Shown: piece by piece, positions 11,701-64,000 of the stretch | How the letters are laid out: every line of letters starts with the position of its first letter | Numbering within the stretch: position 1 is the first letter of the stretch | NCBI RefSeq assembly: GCF_037042905.1 | Contig: NC_087249.1 | Span: 32,824,401-32,888,400, forward strand | DNA length: 64,000 bases | Source of the DNA: Lytechinus pictus | Taxonomy: Eukaryota; Echinodermata; Echinoidea; Temnopleuroida; Toxopneustidae | Direction of reading: 5' to 3' | Program-made: the position numbers and the translations under genes | The notes under the pieces: model-generated | Seen by the model: only the letters and a program-made list of their open reading frames with translations | The model's database searches: none | Told to the model about the DNA's origin: nothing

Positions 11701-12681
11701 ATAGAGGAGGCAGGTATACCAGACAGACAAAATAATGATAGGAGTACTTTGATTCCAAAGTTCAGTCTCCTAATAAAAATAAGGACCTAGGCCAACCAAA
11801 AAGTGATGTATGTAGGTCAGATTGACAAGATATGAAAAATATATAGAACTGTGGAGAAAATGGCGGGGGCTGGGACATGTACTGTCAGTAATGGCCCATG
11901 TTCGGAAGCCTTACGCAAAACTCACATTACAAAAGAACACTTGACGTATACATGTGTATTTCTGAATCTTTCAAAATGCTCTTTTGGTGGATCTGGTGTT
12001 GGTGCTCGGACAAGTGTCGAACCCAATCTGGAAGGCTTGTTTGTGGTTGGTATTTGGTTTCATCTTCGTTGTCCTACTCTGCATAAGAACAGACATGGTA
12101 ATATTCAATGCTCCTTGACGTGCCTCAGCTATGGGAGAAGTTTTGGTGATGGCATGATTTCCCGATGTCAGTTACAGCCTACAGGGTTCTTGGGACATTC
12201 TTCCGCATTATGCCCTACAGTCCCATATTTTCTTGGTAGTGACTGAACATTAATAGGTTCTTCCAAACCATGGTCCCACATACATACTTCTCTGTCGGCT
12301 AAAATCTTGACTCGATCCCATTCATGATCAATGGTGTTGGTTTGACATCTGAAATATTCCTCATGGCTCTGATCCATGCTCTAGGCAACATATGCCTCGG
12401 TCCCATTTATGATATATGGCAATTGGTATACAGTGATATTCAAGGCATATGTCCCACACATCCTATTTCATGTTGGCTAAATATCCAACAGCTTTTCCTG
12501 CTTCAGTCCCACACATGTTGTCCTGTTAGCAGCCGAAAATTTCGAGGTAACTCTTCGTTATTTTCTGTTTTTTTGTGTTGTGAACCAAAGTTCAACAAAA
12601 TCGTTATCTTTTACCAACACAGATGAACTTTCATGATCATGTTGTCCCGTGTTGGCTTTGCAATCCAACATTGATCCTGTA
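8712..12681. other. Downstream of the formin stop: probable 3' UTR, then intergenic
   Basis: This stretch follows the formin stop codon on the minus strand. The part nearest 12681 must include the 3' UTR, but its end cannot be fixed. Minus-strand AATAAA hexamers occur only far away, near 10400 and 10005. Plus-strand frames such as 11851-12246 have no protein-family character. No repeat with clear ends was found. Confidence 0.35.
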
Positions 12682-58323
<45,642 letters not shown>

Positions 58324-58480
58324 CTCGTTTCCAGTATTTCAAGACTCAATTATAAGTTTAAAGATGGCGTTCATATAAGAGAAAACACTTGAAGTGAAGT
58401 AAATGACAGTTTGAGAAACACAACTGTCTGAAGTCAAATTTTCATAACGAACCGCCAAAGAAATTCAAATAATCATTAGC
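58324..58480 (-). promoter_or_regulatory. Putative DIAPH 5' UTR and core promoter
   Basis: Upstream of exon 1 on the minus strand is CGCCATCTT (58361-58369), matching the YY1-type element often near start sites of TATA-less promoters. If it is transcribed, an 11-residue upstream frame (ATG at 58374, stop at 58339) would precede the main ATG. No clear TATA box is seen. The start site cannot be placed from sequence alone. Confidence 0.3.
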
Positions 58481-61309
58481 TATGAGTGTACTCTTAAAGT
58501 CCCAAGTCAACAGACCGTGGCGTTGTTTGAAAAGAAAAGAGTTGGTGAACCTTGGACTGTTATTGTTAACGCTCGCAAACAATACAGAAATTCCTCAGGT
58601 CTTGCTAGTACAGTACACACATGGGCATTTCTCGCAAGGCTTTACATTGACAAATTTGGGGGCAACATTAATTTGGCAAAGACAAAAGTCAAATATTAAT
58701 CATGACAAGAGACATTTTCAGAGCTGCCAGACTCAACAAGAACATTTCAGTAACATAAAAGCAGAATATCAGTATTTTGGTGAGGAAATCAGTATTTTTA
58801 AAGAAATACTATATGACAACACATAAAAATAGAACTTTATAAATCAGTATTTTGCATGAAACCATTTATTCTTCTCATTTCTCAGTCAGTACTAGAGTTT
58901 TGTAAATTGTTCTTCTTCTTTTTCTGGAAACAGTACAGGCCACTGTCTGGTGTATTGTTGTACTGGTCGTACTGTTGTTCAAGCTAAAGTTTTTTCTATG
59001 AACAATATGAAATCTTAGTACTCCTGACAATCTTCCTATGGTTCTACCATTCATTTTGTGTTCACAGGAAGCCAACAAATATTGTTCCAGAGCAATAAGG
59101 AAAATTGCATTCCAGAGAACTGATGCATTTTATTTCCTTTATCATCAATCAAAAAAATGGGAGCGCTACAACATGGACCTATGACTACAATAACAACTGA
59201 AGATGTTTACTCCAATCAAATATCTCTGGACATTGAGAGAGGTAAATTTATATCACAAGTGGCAAAGCAAAAAGGTCAAAATATCTTTGCAGAATTGACA
59301 GAAATTCCTGAAAACTTCAAATATGAAAGGATTGTGTGTTAGACTTTTGTAAGCTAATGATCACACCATGTGATGTGGTACATGTACAAGGTCTATAGGT
59401 TACAAAACTACATGTAGTTTACTATGTCTACCTTCAAATATTTCATTTAAAAAAAAATGAGAAAACAGTCAGACCCGCCTTAATGGCCACCTCTCTGTAG
59501 CAGCCACCTATCTATGGTGGCCACTATTCCTTCAGAAGCAAATTGAATAAGAACCTGTAGCACATTTTGTTTTGCCGAGGGTGATAAATGGTTACTGCAG
59601 ACAGGTTTCACTGTTGCATGATTAGTAGTTTCAACTAGCATGCAGCAAATAATAATGTACCAATACTCAAGATGATAAAAAAGACAAATCTCAAAATAAT
59701 TCCCTATTTTATAAAGCCTGTACTTTGCTACCATTACACACTTCTCACACACAACCTCTTTGTTTGTCATTGCAAATCTCCTTTGATTACTTTTTAATAA
59801 AGAAATTAATTCAATCAAATCATGAAAGTATCAACTAATGTGCAAGAAAGAATTTCACAAAATTACAACAGCACTATCACACCAAGATCTCTTTATTGTT
59901 GAATATCCTTTGAATTTCCAAAATTTATACGAATTAGGTTAATATGGATTCAAGGTTTAAAGGTTTATTGATGAGTAATTCATTGGCAAACCTTGACCAA
60001 GTTTGTGTCAATGATGACCATCTGAAACCTACCTTGAATTCATTTTAACTAAATACTGTAAATTTATCATCCAAAGCAATGATGAACATTAGTGATCAAA
60101 TTCATTTACATTGAACTCTTCTTTACAAAATGAGACATTTGATGTGAAATTGTACACATCTTTCAAACTAATATGCACCATGCAGTGTAGGCCTTAGATG
60201 ACAGGCCATTTTCAGTTATACCCCCAAACCCTGCAAATTCTCTTGCTTCATAACAAATATCATCAAATTGTCTTTTACTCAATGTACAAAACTGTACATC
60301 TGCATTTTAAAGCCCCTGGCTCTTATTAAAAAAAAAATTCAACTTCATTTTACTTTAATACCACTGCAGTTCTTCATGGAGAGCCGAGAAAGACCCTTCC
60401 TTCTCAATCACCGCAAATCTATAAAATCAATACATTTATTTTCATCTTGGAACAAAGTACCCATCCTCTGGATGATTTGTTGACTTGAGTCACCGCAGGG
60501 CACACAATGAAGAAGATCCACAGAAGATCAATTTAACCAATGTTTCACTTTCAATCACAAATGGGAGAGGAGCGATGGTGCATAATGCAAAATACAGGCA
60601 AGCAAGTAGTGAGGTCTTTGTTCCTCTGCTACACACATCTACCCAGGGCAAAAAACAGTCGCTTTCACACTCTTCTCAATAATTTGGGAAAATACTACTA
60701 TATTTCATGACAAAACTTTGGCATCATTGTAAATAATTCAACAAAATATACAAATGTATCTTGTACCACTGTAACCATTTTCACAAACTATCCCAAGAGG
60801 TCTGCAGGTGTTTAAAAAAAAAAGGTTGAAGCAATCAAATACTATAACATTTATCATTGATTTTGGCCTCTTTGGACACTTCATGATAATTTTTTAAGAA
60901 AGCACCACACCATTCCAGAATATGGGGATTCTTAGTTTGGGTGCAGTTCGGGTGGTCATGAAAAGTGTTCTAGAATGAGTCCAGATACACCTCAACTGTT
61001 TCTTAAGAATATGGTAATGCCAAGGAAATCAAGGACAAGTTTAGTGTATTTTTTTGTAAATTTCTAGACAAGCCAATAATTTTTTGAATTCATAAGAATA
61101 ACAAGGAAATAAACTTGCATAGATCTTAACAAGGAAACAAGAACATACACTTCTCATTTCCTTTGTTTCTACTATCCAGGCATTTGTCTGTGTTCATTAC
61201 GCCTTGCAGGGTACCCAGGCCAAAGCCTACGGGTTATTTTACTGATTTTAAAGAGAATGTGGAAGCCCCCAATGAGACCTGATGGATATGGAATTATCCG
61301 CTCCATCAC
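58481..61309 (-). other. Between DIAPH and the right-edge gene; probable 3' UTR of the latter
   Basis: AT-rich. Minus-strand AATAAA hexamers occur at 60435-60440, 59892-59897 and 58863-58868, any of which could end the right-edge transcript. Plus-strand frames at 58482-58826 and 59157-59342 have no splice or family support. Confidence 0.35.
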
Positions 61310-61402
61310 TTATATCTTCTCCTGATGGGTGATGCGGTCCGCAACCTCTTGCATCTGCTTTTCAGGCTCGATACTATACAGACTTAGGAACATATTACAC
61401 AC
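61310..61402 (-). CDS. Terminal exon of an unidentified protein
   Basis: 93 bp after acceptor GATTCTTAG. It encodes VCNMFLSLYSIEPEKQMQEV, then ADRITHQEKI and TAA at 61310-61312. It joins in phase 0 to the exon at 63893, giving a continuous helical C-terminus. The amphipathic, charged composition looks like real protein, but I do not recognise the family. Confidence 0.65.
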   Translation of the reverse strand: MCNMFLSLYSIEPEKQMQEVADRITHQEKI

Positions 61403-61814
61403 CTAAGAATCTCTGGGTGAATGTACACACTAGCAAGATCTAATCTTCTAGAAAATTGCATTTAACCCATTAAGCCTTCCACCTATGGCCTGTCCAGTTC
61501 AATCAAATCATAAATTGAACTTTATTGCTCCATGAAATGCCCTACTACAATACGTTGAGGTTGATAGTGTACAGATAGCTTAATAGCAAGTGTGCATTAT
61601 AGCATACTGTAATTATCCTCTTGGGCATAATATATTTCCAAAGAAACAATTACTGCTTAATTCTGAACCCATGTTATGATATAATGTAGTAACTCTCATT
61701 CTCATGCTATTGTTATTAATAAGATATAACTACCACTAATTTGGCTAAAAATCTAGCAATCTGTCCATAACACCTTAAGTCAGGAATCATTTTTTTCTGT
61801 TTTTGTTACTAATA

Positions 61815-62467
61815 CCCCTTTCATAGTGCCCTCTTCATTTTTCACCGGCGAACTTCTCCGCCTCGCATTCCTCACTTCCCCGGCGAAGAAAAAAATGTAC
61901 CCTTTCGCACTGACATTTCTTCCCCGGCGAAAGTTAACGGGCGATTGCAGAACAAACGAAAGAAAATTGTAAACATTACTTCTTACGGTCTATTACAAAA
62001 AGGTATCAAAAAAATTAATTACAACATATTTTGGAAGTATTACGATAAAAACAAACAATATCACCTTGTTTTTATATCTTAGCGCATTTTATACATGTAA
62101 AAAGTGCTTTTTAATAAATATTGTTAGTAAAAAAAAAAAAATGTTCGAGGGTATCTACTTGGCCATAGCATTCAGCTGAGCTTGCAACTATCGCGCGCGG
62201 AATCTCGGTGCAGGGGACTTTGGGAGAGAAAAAAATTGACCTCTGACGTCATTAAAGAGGAGAAGTTCTCCGGTTTGCTTTCATACTGGCCTTTTCACCG
62301 GCGAACTTCACCGGTGAAACAGTTTCGCCGGCGAAGTTCTCCACCTCTAGAGGTGGAGAAGTTCACCGGTGAAGTTCTCCTGTGTACCTTTCATACTGGA
62401 CACTTTCCCCTTCGCTGGCGAACTTCGCCGGTGAAGTTCGCCGGTGAAAGGCGCAATATGAAAGGGG
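61815..62467. mobile_element. MITE, CCCCTTTCATA family with CACCGGCGAACTTC palindromes
   Basis: Starts CCCCTTTCATAGTGCC and ends GGCGCAATATGAAAGGGG, flanked by TA (61813-61814, 62468-62469). Several inverted copies of TTCACCGGCGAACTTC lie near both ends. The frame 62182-62472 is inside the element and not a gene. Confidence 0.85.
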
Positions 62468-63399
62468 TATAAGAAGGATTTTGAATGGCCCACTATATAC
62501 CTGCAGAGTGCCAATACTAAAGCAATACAAATCAATTACCCGTTACATGTACTGCTGAGCTTTTGACTGACCTCAGTAGTTTTGATATTTTGGGATTCGT
62601 TTTAAAGAAAATATGGTAGAGTCAATCACACAATAGCAACAAGTTCATGGGTCATCTACATGTACAAGCACATATCCAGAAGAAAGACCAAACTTTGAAT
62701 TAACAAGTCAATCTCATTGTCAGATTATCCTCTGAACCATGAATATCTGTTGGGTATACGGTGAATAAGTGAAGAAACAGACATTCCATATGATTTCAAT
62801 AGTGTCCCAAACAAATCCTATGTAGATTTGCAATCCACATGTATTTAAGTCCAGTCAACAAATAGCATTTAGAAAGGAAGGAATATTGGGCAATGATACG
62901 TAAATCCTCATGCCTATTATGGTGGGTGCAATGGAACTTTTCATTGATTTTACTTCTTTTAAAATAAATGGCATGTTGAAACATATTCACCAGAACTGAT
63001 GAAATATCTAAAAGTCATGCTCCTCAATTATCATCCATGGACATTTTGTATAAAGACAAACTCACTTGGAGTCAGGCATATATAAAGCATAGTGCTGAGC
63101 TCCGCTATTACCTACATGTACTGCATGAAGTGTCATTTTCCAATTTTATTAAAAGCTCAAGTTGATTCAAGATAAAAAGATAAAAGTAGGAATGAAAGGG
63201 GGGAAAAATCATAATTTACAGTACAAACATCAAATGTGGGCAGTTCGTAACATCCTTGCACAGATCTATACTTCATCTTTACTTGGATGCCTGGGTAAGG
63301 AAATAAACATGTATGGTAAATTGCCAATTCGTCTACTGACAACTCATCCAGTACTTTCAATTTAATAGTCAATTGCCATTCCGTACATCAACATTCCGT

Positions 63400-63545
63400 T
63401 TAACAACCATTTGGTCCGATCATCACTTTGTCTTATCACCATTTCATCTCATAACTGGTTGGTCTAATATCCATTTCATTTTCATTCATTTTGCACAATT
63501 ACCACTTTATAGTCCAATTAGACCAAATGGTATATTGACTAAATG
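63400..63545. repeat. Degenerate short-unit repeat
   Basis: Repeated variants of ACCATTTGGTC, CACCATTTCATC and ACCAAATGG in both orientations. Looks like decayed satellite or element sequence. Confidence 0.45.
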
Positions 63546-63892
63546 GCTATAGTTCAAACACCAACAGATGTAATTTAATTTTGTACCTCTTGTTCTACAA
63601 TATATATTCAAACTACAACATGTAATACTCATTCAAATACAACAAGCTGTGGTACATTACTGGTAAAGGTAATAAATGAATGGTAAAGTGGAGATAAGAG
63701 ATACAAGAAATACATTGAAAACAAGTTTTGAGTTCTCATACAAATCCAAAATGATAAAACTTCCAACACCACAAGAAAAATAATACTGTGACACTCAACT
63801 CCCAGTTGTAGCTGTGTTTCGATGGGAAGGGGGGGGGGGGGTGAACTGAAAACATATATGAATGAAGTGCAGCAAAGCCTCAAAATTCTTAC

Positions 63893-64000
63893 CCGAAGTT
63901 TAATTGATCGCATCATTTTGAATCTATGCAGGAGCTGGTTATCCTCCCCTATCTTTGGTATATCCTTGTTATATATAATCCAATGAGAAATGTGGAAAAA
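63893..64000 (-). CDS. Penultimate exon of the unidentified protein (may run off the window)
   Basis: The donor CTTCGG|GTAAGA lies at 63887-63892. Upstream in frame is DIPKIGEDNQLLHRFKMMRS, then IKLR. An acceptor-like AACAAG at 63965-63970 would make the exon 72 bp, but the frame stays open to about the window edge, so the 5' boundary is not fixed. The reading frame joins VCNMFLSLY at 61402 in phase 0. Confidence 0.55.

Larger units (their letters stand above)
61403..63892 (-). other. Last intron of the right-edge gene
   Basis: 2490-bp GT-AG intron carrying the MITE at 61815-62467. It also has a degenerate ACCATTTGGTCTAAT-type repeat tract at about 63400-63545 and a poly-G run near 63830. 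Confidence 0.6.

Noticed and set aside
12168..12240. Zinc-knuckle-like GTVGHNAEECP on the minus strand
   Set aside because: The first cysteine pair of a CCHC knuckle is missing and it lies after the formin stop codon.
11851..12246. 131-codon plus-strand frame starting at ATG
   Set aside because: No splice context or recognisable protein; it is antisense to the probable formin 3' UTR.

Overview
The window is eukaryotic nuclear DNA from an animal. It is AT-rich and intron-rich, and it is packed with short non-coding DNA transposons (MITEs), tRNA-derived SINEs and microsatellites. The repeat landscape and the protein sequence point to a marine invertebrate deuterostome, most likely an echinoderm such as a sea urchin. 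That is inference; no marker gene in the window proves it.

The centre of the window is one large gene on the minus strand, running from a start codon at 58323 to a stop at 12682. It encodes a Diaphanous-related formin (DIAPH/Dia family), a Rho-GTPase effector that nucleates and elongates unbranched actin filaments. I resolved 25 coding exons. Their phases agree throughout and sum to 3888 bp (1295 residues plus stop). In protein order they give: a charged N-terminal extension, GTPase-binding and diaphanous-inhibitory armadillo repeats, a dimerisation segment and coiled coil, a proline-rich FH1 in a single exon, a complete FH2, an autoregulatory DAD, and a basic Gly/Arg-rich tail. Two introns (26372-28370 and 15783-16190) do not fit GT-AG rules. 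They carry the full signature of U12-type AT-AC introns, and reading them that way restores the family sequence at both junctions. Only the junction of exons 1 and 2 is uncertain.

Two other genes enter at the edges. At the left, a plus-strand terminal exon (1551-1715) ends a small single-pass membrane protein that I cannot name. At the right, two minus-strand exons (61310-61402 and 63893 to the window end) form the C-terminus of another unidentified protein lying upstream of the formin in the same orientation. A weak, decayed protein-like fragment lies at 6526-6702.

Nearly everything else is repeat. At least a dozen inverted-repeat element families are recognisable by matched terminal repeats, most with TA flanks; one is an 8-bp-target-site element and one is a 1.8-kb Tc1/mariner-like hairpin inserted in the tail of a SINE. 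Several families occur twice, and three pairs sit in opposite orientation within the formin introns. The window is therefore mainly an ordinary cytoskeletal gene swollen by non-autonomous transposons. Its most notable features are the two minor-spliceosome introns and the element architecture; I saw no evidence of a new multi-gene system.
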